Source of the DNA: Antarcticimicrobium sp.
Lineage (GTDB): Bacteria; Pseudomonadota; Alphaproteobacteria; Rhodobacterales; Rhodobacteraceae
Assembly: GCF_029212575.1 (NCBI RefSeq)
Contig: NZ_JARGPK010000037.1
Coordinates: 1 to 35,430, forward strand
Length of the DNA: 35,430 bases
Direction: 5' to 3'
Every line of letters starts with the position of its first letter. Position 1 is the stretch's first letter. Below, piece after piece: positions 10,895 through 21,601 of this stretch. The position numbers and the translations under genes were made by a program. The notes under the pieces are model-generated. The model worked only from the letters and a program-made list of their open reading frames with translations. It did not search any database and was not told the DNA's origin.

Positions 10895-11488
10895 TCAGCC
10901 GATGCTGTCGTAGAGCGCGAACTCCTCGGCGCATTTGCGGCGCAGGCGGGCCTCGACCGAGGGCGAAAGGACCAGGTCCATCGTCGGCGAGACGTTCTCG
11001 CGCGCGGTTTCGATCCGGGTGCCGAGGCGCGCCTCCAGAAACCGGACCAGCGCCGGCTGATCCTCGTAGCGGAACAGATGGGTCACGCGCACCCCGTTTG
11101 GGCGCGGCTCAAGAAACTTGGCCTGGCTGCCGACATTGGCAAACCCGGGCTTCTCGCCCTTGAGATAGGCGGCGACGAAATCGTCGAAGCTCACGTCGTG
11201 GGTCGAGTTGGGATTTCCCTGCATGAAGGGGCGGCGGCGGTAGCGATACCAGCTTCCCAGCCAGCTGATGGGGTCGCGCATCACGGCCAGAGTCTCCATC
11301 TCGGTATGGCAGACCTTCTCGAACATCGGGCGGAAGAACCGGTTGTAGCGGTAGACCGGCGCGTGTTTCAGTTCCGGGGGATCGGAAATGACGATATCGG
11401 CGCGATCCCTCAGGGCGGTCTCATAGGCCGTCGTCCCGGTTTTCGGAACCGAAAGGAAGACAAGACGTTCCTTATGAAAAACAAGCAT
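10895..11488 (-). CDS. Sulfotransferase-family protein
   Basis: 197 residues. The start is ATG at 11488 with AAGG upstream. The 5'-phosphosulfate loop PKTGTT is at residues 15-20 and the 3'-phosphate motif appears as RDPISWLGSWYR, so this is a PAPS-dependent sulfotransferase-type fold. The acceptor (lipid, polysaccharide or small molecule) is unknown. It is convergent with cckA, with 33 bases between stops, and divergent from recA. It appears complete: there is no signal peptide or membrane segment, and the length suits the small soluble bacterial members. Confidence 0.75.
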   Translation of the reverse strand: MLVFHKERLVFLSVPKTGTTAYETALRDRADIVISDPPELKHAPVYRYNRFFRPMFEKVCHTEMETLAVMRDPISWLGSWYRYRRRPFMQGNPNSTHDVSFDDFVAAYLKGEKPGFANVGSQAKFLEPRPNGVRVTHLFRYEDQPALVRFLEARLGTRIETARENVSPTMDLVLSPSVEARLRRKCAEEFALYDSIG

Positions 11489-11582
11489 CTAACCTTGTAC
11501 CCTTTCCCGATGAGATGCCCAAGACTGCCGTAAACGCAAATTTAACTCAATTGCGAAAGAGTTTCGGGGTGCAAGTTTTCCA

Positions 11583-11626
11583 TTGATATGTTCTCTCTTT
11601 ACCCCCATAAGGAACAAGGGGTGAAC
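11583..11626 (+). promoter_or_regulatory. recA promoter with LexA (SOS) box
   Basis: A -35-like TTGATA (11583-11588) and a -10-like CATAAG (11606-11611) are separated by 17 bases. Immediately downstream, GAAC (11612-11615), seven bases and GAAC (11623-11626) form GAAC-N7-GAAC, the reverse complement of the GTTC-N7-GTTC LexA site of alphaproteobacteria. The box covers the expected transcription start, consistent with LexA repression of recA. Confidence 0.75.
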
Positions 11627-11682
11627 AAACCGACGATTGCCGCCCGGGTCCGGGTGTGACAATAAGAAAGGTGAACGGGATT

Positions 11683-12753
11683 ATGGCGGATCTTCTGACG
11701 ATGAGCAGCAAGCAGAGCGCGGACAAGCAAAAGGCGTTGGAAAGCGCGCTGGCCCAGATTGAACGGCAGTTCGGCAAGGGGTCGATCATGAAACTGGGCG
11801 GTGACAACCCGCTGCCGGAGATCGAGGTCAGTTCCACCGGCTCGCTCGGGCTGGATATCGCGCTCGGCATCGGCGGGTTGCCGATGGGGCGCATCGTCGA
11901 GATCTATGGGCCGGAAAGCTCGGGCAAGACCACGCTGACCCTGCACTGCATCGCCGAACAGCAGAAAAAGGGTGGCGTCTGTGCCTTTGTCGATGCCGAA
12001 CATGCGCTGGATCCGCTTTATGCCCGCAAGCTGGGCGTGGATCTGGACGAACTGCTGATTTCGCAGCCCGACACCGGCGAGCAGGCTCTGGAAATCACCG
12101 ACACGCTGGTGCGCTCGGGCGCGGTGAACATGGTTGTCGTCGATTCGGTTGCCGCGCTGACTCCGAAGTCGGAGCTGGAGGGCGACATGGGCGATTCCAG
12201 CGTCGGCGTGCAGGCCCGGCTGATGAGCCAGGCGATGCGCAAGCTGACCGGTTCGATCAGCCGGTCCAACTGCATGGTGATCTTCATCAACCAGATCAGG
12301 ATGAAGATCGGCGTGATGTTCGGCAGCCCGGAGACAACGTCGGGCGGCAATGCGCTCAAGTTCTACTCTTCGGTCCGGCTGGACATTCGCCGCATCGGCT
12401 CGATCAAGGACCGCGACGAGGTGGTCGGCAACGCCACGCGGGTCAAGGTGGTCAAGAACAAGGTTGCGCCGCCGTTCAAGCAGGTGGAATTCGACATCAT
12501 GTATGGCGAGGGCATCTCGAAGATGGGCGAATTGCTGGATCTCGGCGTTGCGGCGGGTGTGGTCAACAAGTCCGGGTCCTGGTTCAGCTATGGCGACGAA
12601 CGTATCGGTCAGGGGCGCGAGAACGCCAAGCAGTTCCTGCGCGAACACGGTGCCACCGCGCTGGAGATCGAGGACAAGATCCGCGCCGCCCATGGGCTGG
12701 ATTTCCATATCGGATCCTCGGGCGACGAAGACGATAATATCCTCGAGGCCTGA
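11683..12753 (+). CDS. recA: Recombinase RecA
   Basis: 356 residues from ATG 11683 ([16 protein letters not shown]); in-frame GTG codons upstream at 11656 and 11671 are less likely starts. RecA forms the ATP-dependent strand-exchange filament and triggers LexA cleavage. The Walker A loop GPESSGKTT has its lysine at residue 82. The Walker B region is VVVDSVAAL, followed by loop 1 ([22 protein letters not shown]) and loop 2 ([19 protein letters not shown]). An acidic tail (DEDDNILEA) ends the protein. It is expressed from its own SOS-regulated promoter and is followed by a strong terminator. Confidence 0.99.
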   Translation: MADLLTMSSKQSADKQKALESALAQIERQFGKGSIMKLGGDNPLPEIEVSSTGSLGLDIALGIGGLPMGRIVEIYGPESSGKTTLTLHCIAEQQKKGGVCAFVDAEHALDPLYARKLGVDLDELLISQPDTGEQALEITDTLVRSGAVNMVVVDSVAALTPKSELEGDMGDSSVGVQARLMSQAMRKLTGSISRSNCMVIFINQIRMKIGVMFGSPETTSGGNALKFYSSVRLDIRRIGSIKDRDEVVGNATRVKVVKNKVAPPFKQVEFDIMYGEGISKMGELLDLGVAAGVVNKSGSWFSYGDERIGQGRENAKQFLREHGATALEIEDKIRAAHGLDFHIGSSGDEDDNILEA

Positions 12754-12801
12754 ACCAAAGGCGCCCGGGCCGATTCCTTGCGGCCGGAGATCCGAATGAC
12801 C

Positions 12802-12833
12802 ACGGGGCGTGCCGGTTCGGCGCGCCCCGTTTG
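12802..12833 (+). terminator. Rho-independent terminator of recA
   Basis: A 12-bp stem: ACGGGGCGTGCC (12802-12813), loop GGTTC, GGCGCGCCCCGT (12819-12830), then TTTG. One G-T pair interrupts an otherwise perfect stem. It lies 48 bases after the recA stop and before alaS. Confidence 0.75.
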
Positions 12834-12959
12834 CATCGCCCGTTCGCGGGGCCGGTTTGCAGGATGGGTGCGCCGGCTGTGGACAGTGCGGAGGTGGGGG
12901 GATAAACCTGCGCAAACCGGGTTTCCCGGCCACCCATTCAGCCCGCCAAGAGACATGCA

Positions 12960-15617
12960 ATGCCCACGTTGAACGACATTCGATCGACCTTTCTGACCTA
13001 TTTCGCCAAGCAGGGGCACGAGGTCGTGGACAGCAGCCCGCTGGTGCCGCGCAACGACCCCACGCTGATGTTCACCAATGCCGGCATGGTTCAGTTCAAG
13101 AACCTGTTCACCGGGGTCGAGCACCGCGATTACAAACGCGCCGCCACGGCGCAGAAATGCGTGCGCGCGGGCGGCAAGCACAACGACCTGGACAACGTCG
13201 GCTATACCGCCCGCCACCATACGTTTTTCGAGATGCTGGGCAATTTCTCCTTCGGGGATTACTTCAAGGATGACGCGATCCGCTTTGCCTGGGAACTGAT
13301 CACCAGGGAATACGGCATCAACCGCGACAAGCTCCTGGTCACGGTCTACCACACCGATGACGAGGCGGCCGAGATCTGGAAAAAGGTCGCCGGGTTCTCC
13401 GACGACCGGATCATCCGCATCCCGACCAATGACAATTTCTGGATGATGGGCGCCACCGGCCCCTGCGGCCCCTGCACCGAGATCTTCTACGACCATGGAG
13501 AGCAGCACTGGGGCGGCCCTCCGGGCAGCCCGGATGAGGACGGCGATCGCTTTGTCGAGATCTGGAACCTGGTCTTCATGCAATACGAGCAGTTCGAGGA
13601 CGGCAGCCGCCGCGAGCTGGCGGCACAGTCGATCGACACCGGCATGGGGATCGAGCGGGTGGCCGCGCTGCTACAGGGTACCAACGACAACTACGCCACC
13701 GATCTGATGCGCAGCCTGATCGAAGCCAGCGCCGATGCCACCGGCACCGATCCCGATGGCGACGGCAGCGTGCATCACCGGGTGATCGCCGACCATCTGC
13801 GCTCGACCTCTTTCCTGATTGCCGACGGGGTGATGCCCGCGAACGACGGCCGCGGCTACGTGCTGCGTCGGATCATGCGCCGGGCGATGCGGCATGCGCA
13901 CCTTTTGGGCACCAGAGATCCGCTGATGCACCGGCTGGTGCCGGCGCTGGTGCGCCAGATGGGCGCGGCCTATCCGGAACTGGGCCGGGCGCAGGCGCTG
14001 ATCGAGGAAACGCTGCAACTGGAGGAAACCCGGTTCAAGCAGACGCTGGACCGCGGGCTGAAGTTGCTGGACGATGAGCTTGCGGATCTGCCCGAGGAGG
14101 CCGCGCTGCCGGGGCAGGCGGCGTTCAAATTGTACGATACCTACGGCTTTCCGCTCGATTTGACCCAGGATGCGCTGCGTGAAAAGGGCCGGGTGGTCGA
14201 TACCGAGGGCTTTGACGAGGCGATGGCCGAGCAGAAGGCCAAGGCGCGCGCCGCCTGGGCCGGCTCGGGCGAATCCGCCGACGCGACGATCTGGTACGAC
14301 ATCGCCGAACACCAGGGCACGACCGATTTCCTCGGCTACGACACCGAGAGCGCCGAGGGGCAGATCGTGGCGCTGGTGCGCGACGGCGACGGGGTCGAGC
14401 GCGCCAAGGCCGGCGAGACCGTGCAGATCGCCCTGAACCAGACCCCGTTTTACGCCGAGTCTGGCGGCCAGGTGGGCGATACCGGCGTGATCCGCACCGA
14501 GGGTGGCCTCGCCCGGGTGACCGACACCCGAAAGAGCGCGGGCGTCTTCATCCATTTCGCCGAAGTGACAGAGGGCGAGATCGCCAGGGGCGCCGCGGCG
14601 GTGCTGGAGGTCGATCATGCCCGCCGGACCGCGATCCGCGCCAACCACTCGGCCACCCACCTGCTGCACGAGGCGCTGCGCCATGCGTTGGGGGATCACG
14701 TGGCGCAGCGCGGCTCGCTCAATGCCGCCGACCGGCTGCGGTTCGATTTCAGCCATGCCAAGGCGCTGTCAGACGAGGAGCTGGAGCGGGTCGAGGCCGA
14801 GGTCAACGACTACATCCGCCAGAACGCGCCGGTGGAAACCCGGATCATGACGCCCGACGATGCCCGGGACCTGGGCGCGCAGGCGCTCTTTGGTGAGAAA
14901 TACGGCGACGAGGTACGCGTCGTCTCGATGGGCGAGCAACCGGGCTCCGGCAAGGGCGGCGACGGGCGAACCTATTCGCTGGAGCTTTGCGGCGGCACCC
15001 ATGTCAGGCGCACCGGCGATATCGGTGAGTTCGTTCTGCTCGGTGACAGCGCCAGCAGCGCCGGGGTACGCCGGATCGAGGCGCTGACAGGGCAGGGCGC
15101 GCAGACCTATACGGCGCGGATGCGTCAGCTCCTCTCCGAATTGCAGGGCGAGTTGAAGACCGCCCCAGAACAGATCGTCGACCGGGTGCGCGCCGATCAG
15201 GCCAGGATCAAGGAACTCAGCAACGAGCTTGCTCAGTTGCGCCGCGACCTGGCGATGGCCGGTGGCGGGCAGGCGGCGCCGGAGGCCAAGAACATTCGCG
15301 GGGTGAAGTTCCTCGCGCAGATCCTCACCGGCGTGACTGGCAAGGATCTGCCGCCGCTGATCGACGAGCACAAGGCGCGGCTGGGCAGCGGCGTGGTGCT
15401 GCTGATCGCCGATACCGGCGGCAAGGTGGCTGTGGCCGCGGGAGTGACCGATGATCTGACCGACAAGATCAAGGCGCCGGATCTGCTGCGCCCGGCGGTC
15501 GAGGCGCTCGGCGGCAAGGGCGGCGGCGGTCGGCCCGACATGGCCCAGGGCGGCGGCAATGATATCAGCAAGGCCGACGCGGCGATCCGCGCGGCGGAAC
15601 AGGTGTTGGAGGGATAA
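12960..15617 (+). CDS. alaS: Alanyl-tRNA synthetase
   Basis: 885 residues, full length. The class II catalytic core is N-terminal ([37 protein letters not shown]). The editing domain has its zinc ligands His563 and His567 in HSATH and Cys677 and His681 in CGGTH, so proofreading should work. The C-terminal C-Ala domain is present, with Gly-rich [15 protein letters not shown]. The start at 12960 has only a weak purine-rich ribosome site (AAGAGA). It sits downstream of recA, as in many alphaproteobacteria, but is separated from it by a terminator. Confidence 0.99.
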   Translation: MPTLNDIRSTFLTYFAKQGHEVVDSSPLVPRNDPTLMFTNAGMVQFKNLFTGVEHRDYKRAATAQKCVRAGGKHNDLDNVGYTARHHTFFEMLGNFSFGDYFKDDAIRFAWELITREYGINRDKLLVTVYHTDDEAAEIWKKVAGFSDDRIIRIPTNDNFWMMGATGPCGPCTEIFYDHGEQHWGGPPGSPDEDGDRFVEIWNLVFMQYEQFEDGSRRELAAQSIDTGMGIERVAALLQGTNDNYATDLMRSLIEASADATGTDPDGDGSVHHRVIADHLRSTSFLIADGVMPANDGRGYVLRRIMRRAMRHAHLLGTRDPLMHRLVPALVRQMGAAYPELGRAQALIEETLQLEETRFKQTLDRGLKLLDDELADLPEEAALPGQAAFKLYDTYGFPLDLTQDALREKGRVVDTEGFDEAMAEQKAKARAAWAGSGESADATIWYDIAEHQGTTDFLGYDTESAEGQIVALVRDGDGVERAKAGETVQIALNQTPFYAESGGQVGDTGVIRTEGGLARVTDTRKSAGVFIHFAEVTEGEIARGAAAVLEVDHARRTAIRANHSATHLLHEALRHALGDHVAQRGSLNAADRLRFDFSHAKALSDEELERVEAEVNDYIRQNAPVETRIMTPDDARDLGAQALFGEKYGDEVRVVSMGEQPGSGKGGDGRTYSLELCGGTHVRRTGDIGEFVLLGDSASSAGVRRIEALTGQGAQTYTARMRQLLSELQGELKTAPEQIVDRVRADQARIKELSNELAQLRRDLAMAGGGQAAPEAKNIRGVKFLAQILTGVTGKDLPPLIDEHKARLGSGVVLLIADTGGKVAVAAGVTDDLTDKIKAPDLLRPAVEALGGKGGGGRPDMAQGGGNDISKADAAIRAAEQVLEG

Positions 15618-15618
15618 G

Positions 15619-15906
15619 ATGGCTGCACTCTGGATTGCGCATGTGACGGTGACCGACGCCGAGGCCTATGGCAAATACGCCGAGCTGGCCGGTCCGGCAA
15701 TCGCCAAGCACGGCGGCGAATTCATCGCCCGGGGCGGCAAGTTCGTTCAGCTCGAGGGCAAGGAACGGCCGCGCAACGTGGTGGCCAGGTTCCCGACGGT
15801 GGAGGCTGCGGTGGACTGCTACAATTCGCCGGACTATCAGGAGGCGCTGAGCCACGCGCGCGGCGCCTCCGAGCGCGAATTGATGGTGGTGGAGACCAGC
15901 GAGTAG
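15619..15906 (+). CDS. DUF1330 family protein
   Basis: 95 residues, starting one base after the alaS stop with GGAGGG upstream, so probably cotranscribed with alaS. It belongs to the small dimeric ferredoxin-like alpha/beta barrel proteins (DUF1330). Seen: MAALWIAHVTVTD at the start, the GGEFIARGGKF centre and the FPTVEAAVDCYNSPDYQ segment, all typical. No biochemical role is established for the family. It is convergent with the LuxR-type gene, with 4 bases between stops. Confidence 0.85.
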   Translation: MAALWIAHVTVTDAEAYGKYAELAGPAIAKHGGEFIARGGKFVQLEGKERPRNVVARFPTVEAAVDCYNSPDYQEALSHARGASERELMVVETSE

Positions 15907-15910
15907 CGGC

Positions 15911-16423
15911 TTAAAGCAGCACATCCTCGACCAGCAGGGAAAACAGCTGCGATTTTCCCGTGACACCTGCCTTGCGGTAGATTGCGGTGCATTGCGCCTT
16001 GACGGTGCCTTCGCGCGTGTTGCGCAGCCCGGCAATTTCCGACTGCGACATTCCTTTCAACAGGAACCAGGCGACCTCGGTTTCCGCCGGGGTCAGCGAC
16101 AGGCGGTCGAAATAGGCCTGCACGACCTTGGTGAATTCACCGGATGTCAGCCGGCGCGCGGATTCGGCGCGCCGCATTTCGCGCCCGGCGGTGCGGGCCA
16201 AACCCACGCCGAGCCCGGCCCCGATCACCAGGCCGAGGCTGGCGCCGATCTCGACCAGTTCCCGGGTCCGCCAGCGCAGCGGAAGGGTCGGAAGGCCCAG
16301 GATCGAGGCAAGGATTTCCCACAGGAAATAGGCCCCGCAAAAGGCCTGGATCACGACCAGACCCCATACAACGACAGGCCGGGTCAACACGCTGCGACCC
16401 TGCGATGGGCGTCGCTGCCGCAT
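15911..16423 (-). CDS. Membrane-anchored LuxR-type (HTH) regulator
   Basis: 170 residues from ATG 16423; the frame is open further upstream, but that part would overlap the preceding gene. Two hydrophobic segments (VVVWGLVVIQAFCGAYFLWEI and LVEIGASLGLVIGAGLGVGLA) precede a C-terminal LuxR/GerE helix-turn-helix: LTPAETEVAWFLLKGMSQSEIAGLRNTREGTVKAQ. No receiver or ligand domain is seen, so it is a one-component, membrane-bound DNA-binding protein. It starts 22 bases after the stop of the exported 146-residue protein on the same strand, with no clear ribosome site, so translation is probably coupled. The likely targets are the two upstream exported proteins; that is inference. Confidence 0.7.
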   Translation of the reverse strand: MRQRRPSQGRSVLTRPVVVWGLVVIQAFCGAYFLWEILASILGLPTLPLRWRTRELVEIGASLGLVIGAGLGVGLARTAGREMRRAESARRLTSGEFTKVVQAYFDRLSLTPAETEVAWFLLKGMSQSEIAGLRNTREGTVKAQCTAIYRKAGVTGKSQLFSLLVEDVLL

Positions 16424-16445
16424 CGGTCGGAACAGGAAGCCGGGT

Positions 16446-16886
16446 TCATTCGCCGATCCCGCCGATCCCGCCAACCCCAGCCGAACCGCCAACCCCGCCG
16501 ATCCCTCCGACGCCGGCACCAACCGCACCGCCCAGGGTTCCCGAAACGTCGGGAACATCGGTCAGCGTGTCGCCGGCATCATCGGGCGCATCATCGGGGG
16601 TGGCCGGATCAGGGATGGTGGGGGGAATGGGGGCGCTGTCGTCGAGCGGGAACAGTTGATCGCGCAGCACCTCGCCCGAGGTTCGGTTCAGGACGGTTTC
16701 GCGCAGGTAGGTCGCGCTTCGCGCGGTGATCACGATCCGCCCCAGCCAAGTCCGCCGGACATCCGATACCGTGTAGCCTTCGGCCTCGATTCGCGCGACG
16801 ACCGGGTCGGCGATTTCCTGTCCGGCCAGGGCGGGCTGATGCCAGGCCAGCAGGGCAAGAAGGGCAAGTGCGGAAAGGCGGTTCAC
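16446..16886 (-). CDS. Exported protein with Gly-rich tail
   Basis: 146 residues. There is a clear signal peptide (MNRLSALALLALLAWHQPALA, cleavage before GQE). The next 60 residues (VVARIEAEGYTVSDVRRTWLGRIVITA...LNRTSGEVLRDQLFP) resemble PepSY-like small periplasmic domains. An acidic Pro/Asp linker follows, then a Gly-rich tail (GGIGGVGGSAGVGGIGGIGE). The tail composition matches that of the upstream 221-residue protein. Function is unknown; the layout fits a secreted or periplasmic protein cotranscribed with the LuxR-type regulator. Confidence 0.75.
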   Translation of the reverse strand: MNRLSALALLALLAWHQPALAGQEIADPVVARIEAEGYTVSDVRRTWLGRIVITARSATYLRETVLNRTSGEVLRDQLFPLDDSAPIPPTIPDPATPDDAPDDAGDTLTDVPDVSGTLGGAVGAGVGGIGGVGGSAGVGGIGGIGE

Positions 16887-16926
16887 GGCGGCGACCTCGT
16901 CAAGAGACTGTTCGGGTACGATAGAG

Positions 16927-16953
16927 GGGCGCGGGCTGTCAATGCCCGCGCCC
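16927..16953 (-). terminator. Hairpin between the two exported-protein genes
   Basis: GGGCGCGGGC (16927-16936), a 7-base loop and GCCCGCGCCC (16944-16953) form a perfect 10-bp stem in the 84-base gap. There is no U-run, so it could be an mRNA stabiliser or attenuator setting different levels of the two proteins rather than a full terminator. Confidence 0.5.
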
Positions 16954-16970
16954 GAATCGTGGTGCTGCGG

Positions 16971-17636
16971 TTATCCGCCGATACCGATGCCGGTACCCGC
17001 CGCACCCGCGGCCCCGGCGGCGGCACCCAGGCCGCCGATGCCGGCTCCGGCCGCGCCGGAAACGCCGGCTGCGGCATTGGCGCCACCCAGGGCGGACGCG
17101 CCAAGTGTGGCGCCGCCGGACACGCCGGCACCCGCCGCCGCCTGGCCGGTCACGTTCCCGCGGGCCACGGCATCGGCGACGGCGTCAAGGCCGGCCCGGC
17201 CCCGGGCGACTCCGTCAGAAACAAGGCCGGCGGCGGCCTCCAGGCCGGCCTTGCCCTTGGCCTGGGCCTTTGCGGCGATCTCTGAGCCGCTCTTACCGGC
17301 GGCGGAGAGCCGTCCCCTCAGGCCGGACCGGGCCTGGACCGAAACCTGGTGCTCGGAGGTGATCGCGGTGCTTTCGCGGCTCCGGGCCCTGGTCTGCACC
17401 CCGGCCTTGATCGTGCTGTCGGACGACGCGAAGGTCGCCGACTGGCTGGCGGCCAGGTTGCCCGAAGCGTCCGCTTGCGCCGTTCCGCCCGACAGGCCGG
17501 TTTCGGCCCGGACCTGGGCCCGGGCGTTGCCTTCGGCCGCCACCTCCGGGTTGCCAGCCTGTGCAGACAGGGACGTCGCCAGCATCATGGCGGCCGTCAG
17601 GGACAGGGTGCGGTGATAAAAGGTGATACGTTTCAT
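16971..17636 (-). CDS. Exported Ala/Gly-rich protein
   Basis: 221 residues from ATG 17636; 20 residues of open frame upstream look non-coding. The signal peptide (RTLSLTAAMMLATSLSAQA, then GNPEV) is clear. The mature protein is low-complexity. It starts with Ala/Gln/Ser-rich sequence lacking cysteine. Then come Ala-rich segments with alternating KAQAKGKAGLEAAAGL and RGRAGLDAVADAVARG, which read as imperfect repeats. A long Gly/Ala tail ends in GTGIGIGG. No family recognised. It looks like a surface or matrix protein. It is the first of three genes on this strand that end with the membrane LuxR-type regulator. Confidence 0.7.
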   Translation of the reverse strand: MKRITFYHRTLSLTAAMMLATSLSAQAGNPEVAAEGNARAQVRAETGLSGGTAQADASGNLAASQSATFASSDSTIKAGVQTRARSRESTAITSEHQVSVQARSGLRGRLSAAGKSGSEIAAKAQAKGKAGLEAAAGLVSDGVARGRAGLDAVADAVARGNVTGQAAAGAGVSGGATLGASALGGANAAAGVSGAAGAGIGGLGAAAGAAGAAGTGIGIGG

Positions 17637-17834
17637 GGTATAAGCCCTCGTTGCTTGGGTTGCGTGATGTGCCGCGTCAATGGCGGCGACACCCATGAGG
17701 TAGAGGGGGCAGTCGGCCCGAGATATTGGGCAAAAGGCTGGTTTTCGGTGTCATAAACGAAAGTCATAGGGTCGGAAAACGGAGAGTCGGCGGGCGCGTG
17801 CCGTCGAATCTGCGGGACGTGCCATGAGCAAATG

Positions 17835-17865
17835 AAAAAAGGGGCGCGGTGACCGCGCCCCTTTT
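17835..17865 (-). terminator. Rho-independent terminator of typA
   Basis: AAAAGGGGCGCGG (17837-17849), TGA, CCGCGCCCCTTTT (17853-17865): a perfect 13-bp stem. On the minus strand it ends in TTTTTT (17840-17835), 20 bases after the typA stop. Confidence 0.9.
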
Positions 17866-17885
17866 CGGAATCAATGTGATACGGT

Positions 17886-19700
<1,815 letters not shown>

Positions 19701-19775
19701 AAACTCAACCTCAAATCGGGGATTGTGGGCCGCATAGCCTGCTGCACCGCAGAAGGCCAGCGCAAAAGCGCGGGC

Positions 19776-20111
19776 TCAATGGGTGGTGCTGCCCGAGAAC
19801 AGGTTGATCACCGCGATCCCGCCGATGATCATCGCCAGCCCCAGCACCGCCGGTAGATCCAGCCGCTGGCCAAAGGCGATGAACCCGATCAGCGCGATGA
19901 ACACGATGCCAAGGCCCGACCACATGGCATAGACGATGCCGACCGGCATGGCCTTGAGCGTGAGCGCCAGGAAGTAGAAGGCGACGGCATATCCCGCCAC
20001 CGCCAGCAGCGAGGGCATAAGCCGCGAAAACTGCTGGCTGGCCTGCAGGGCGGTGGTCCCCACGGTTTCGGCCGCGACGGCGAGGATCAGGTAAATGTAA
20101 TGCGCGGGCAT
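19776..20111 (-). CDS. SMR-family multidrug efflux protein, EmrE-like
   Basis: 111 residues from ATG 20111 with GGAGG upstream. Four hydrophobic helices make up a small multidrug resistance transporter, which works as an antiparallel dimer exchanging protons for cationic drugs. The essential membrane glutamate is Glu15 (AVAAETVGTT). The helix-3 signature MWSGLGIVFIALIGFIAFGQRLDLPA is close to EmrE. Guanidinium or polyamine export by other SMR subtypes is less likely given the EmrE-like helix 3. It lies alone between the icd terminator and typA. Confidence 0.88.
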   Translation of the reverse strand: MPAHYIYLILAVAAETVGTTALQASQQFSRLMPSLLAVAGYAVAFYFLALTLKAMPVGIVYAMWSGLGIVFIALIGFIAFGQRLDLPAVLGLAMIIGGIAVINLFSGSTTH

Positions 20112-20170
20112 CGCGGCCTCCGTCGGTTGCTCCGCTCCCCTCTGCCCGAGATCCGGGCGCCGGGGCAACG

Positions 20171-20201
20171 AAAAAACGCCGCCCCCGGCAAGGGGCGGCG
20201 T
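20171..20201 (-). terminator. Rho-independent terminator of icd
   Basis: ACGCCGCCCC (20176-20185), loop of 6, GGGGCGGCGT (20192-20201), and on the minus strand a run of T (20176-20171). A 10-bp perfect stem 28 bases after the icd stop. Confidence 0.88.
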
Positions 20202-20229
20202 CAATCGCCACTGCCGTCCGCCGCCGGGA

Positions 20230-21444
20230 TCAGCCCGCCAGGGCCGCGTTCAGGTTTTCGTCCAGCTTTTCGAGGAAACCTATGGTGGTCAGCCATTTCT
20301 GGTCCGGCCCCACCAGCAGCGCCAGATCCTTGGTCATCCAGCCGGATTCGACGGTGTCGATCACCACCTTTTCCAGCGTTTCGGCAAAGCTTTGCAGCGC
20401 GGAGTTGCCGTCCAGCTTGGCGCGATGCTTGAGCCCGCCGGTCCAGGCGTAGATCGAGGCGATGGAATTGGTCGAGGTGGCCTTGCCAGCCTGATGCTGG
20501 CGGTAGTGGCGGGTGACGGTGCCATGCGCCGCCTCGGCCTCGACGATCTGGCCGTCCGGCGTCATCAATTGCGAGGTCATCATCCCAAGCGAGCCGAAGC
20601 CCTGCGCCACGGTATCGGACTGCACATCGCCGTCATAGTTCTTGCAGGCCCAGACATAGCCGCCCGACCATTTCAGCGAGCTGGCCACCATGTCGTCGAT
20701 CAGCCGGTGTTCGTACCAGATGCCCTTTTCCTTGAACTTTTCCTCGAACTCCTCTTCGAAGACCTGCTGGAACAGATCCTTGAAGCGGCCGTCATAGGCC
20801 TTCATGATGGTGTTCTTGGTCGAAAGATACACCGGCCAGCCCAGGTTCAGCCCGTAATTCAGCGAGGCGCGGGCGAAATCCAGGATCGACCGGTCGAGGT
20901 TGTACATCGCCATCGTCACCCCGGCCGAGGGGGCGTCATAGACGTCCTTTTCGATTACGGTGCCATCCTCGCCCTCGAATTTCAGGGTGATCTTGCCGGC
21001 CCCGGGAAAGCGAAAATCGGTGGCCTTGTACTGATCGCCAAAGGCATGGCGGCCGACCACGATCGGCTTGGTCCAGCCCGGCACCAGCCGCGGCACGTTG
21101 CTGCAGATGATCGGGGCGCGGAACACCACGCCGCCCAGGATGTTGCGGATGGTCCCGTTTGGGCTGGGGTACATCCGCTTGAGGCCGAATTCCTCGACCC
21201 GGGCCTCGTCGGGGGTGATGGTGGCGCATTTGACGCCGACGCCGACCTCCTTGATCTTCATCGCGGCATCGACGGTGATCCGGTCGTCGGTGCGGTCGCG
21301 TTCCTGAATGCTCAGGTCGTAATACAGCAGGTCGACATCGAGGTAGGGCAGGATCAGCTTCGTCTTGATGAAATCCCAGATGATCCGGGTCATTTCGTCG
21401 CCGTCGATATCGACGATCGGGTTGTCCACCTTGATCTTGGTCAT
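20230..21444 (-). CDS. icd: Isocitrate dehydrogenase (NADP)
   Basis: 404 residues from ATG 21444 ([20 protein letters not shown]); open sequence upstream is not coding. It oxidatively decarboxylates isocitrate to 2-oxoglutarate in the TCA cycle. The sequence is of the eukaryotic-like, homodimeric subfamily usual in alphaproteobacteria, with the substrate loop [12 protein letters not shown] and the C-terminal [24 protein letters not shown] region. A perfect palindrome, described separately, lies 79-96 bases upstream of the start. Confidence 0.97.
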   Translation of the reverse strand: MTKIKVDNPIVDIDGDEMTRIIWDFIKTKLILPYLDVDLLYYDLSIQERDRTDDRITVDAAMKIKEVGVGVKCATITPDEARVEEFGLKRMYPSPNGTIRNILGGVVFRAPIICSNVPRLVPGWTKPIVVGRHAFGDQYKATDFRFPGAGKITLKFEGEDGTVIEKDVYDAPSAGVTMAMYNLDRSILDFARASLNYGLNLGWPVYLSTKNTIMKAYDGRFKDLFQQVFEEEFEEKFKEKGIWYEHRLIDDMVASSLKWSGGYVWACKNYDGDVQSDTVAQGFGSLGMMTSQLMTPDGQIVEAEAAHGTVTRHYRQHQAGKATSTNSIASIYAWTGGLKHRAKLDGNSALQSFAETLEKVVIDTVESGWMTKDLALLVGPDQKWLTTIGFLEKLDENLNAALAG

Positions 21445-21522
21445 CGGTGCGGCCCCTGTGATGCGAAGGAGAAAAGGGAGAGTCGGGCGCGGCTTACCCC
21501 AATTCGCGGCAGGGCGAAAGAT

Positions 21523-21540
21523 GGTATACCTATGTATACC
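21523..21540. promoter_or_regulatory. Operator-like palindrome upstream of icd
   Basis: GGTATACCTATGTATACC is a perfect 7-4-7 inverted repeat. It also reads as two GTATACC words 10 bases apart, one helical turn. It lies in the 157-base gap between the HD-domain gene and icd. A transcription-factor site is likely; the GTATAC halves are of the kind bound by GntR-family regulators, but no regulator gene is here to link to it. Confidence 0.5.
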
Positions 21541-21601
21541 GATATGTCGCATGGAAAGGGGCGGGGCGGCGCGCGGCTGCCGAAAAATGAGACGAATCGG
21601 A

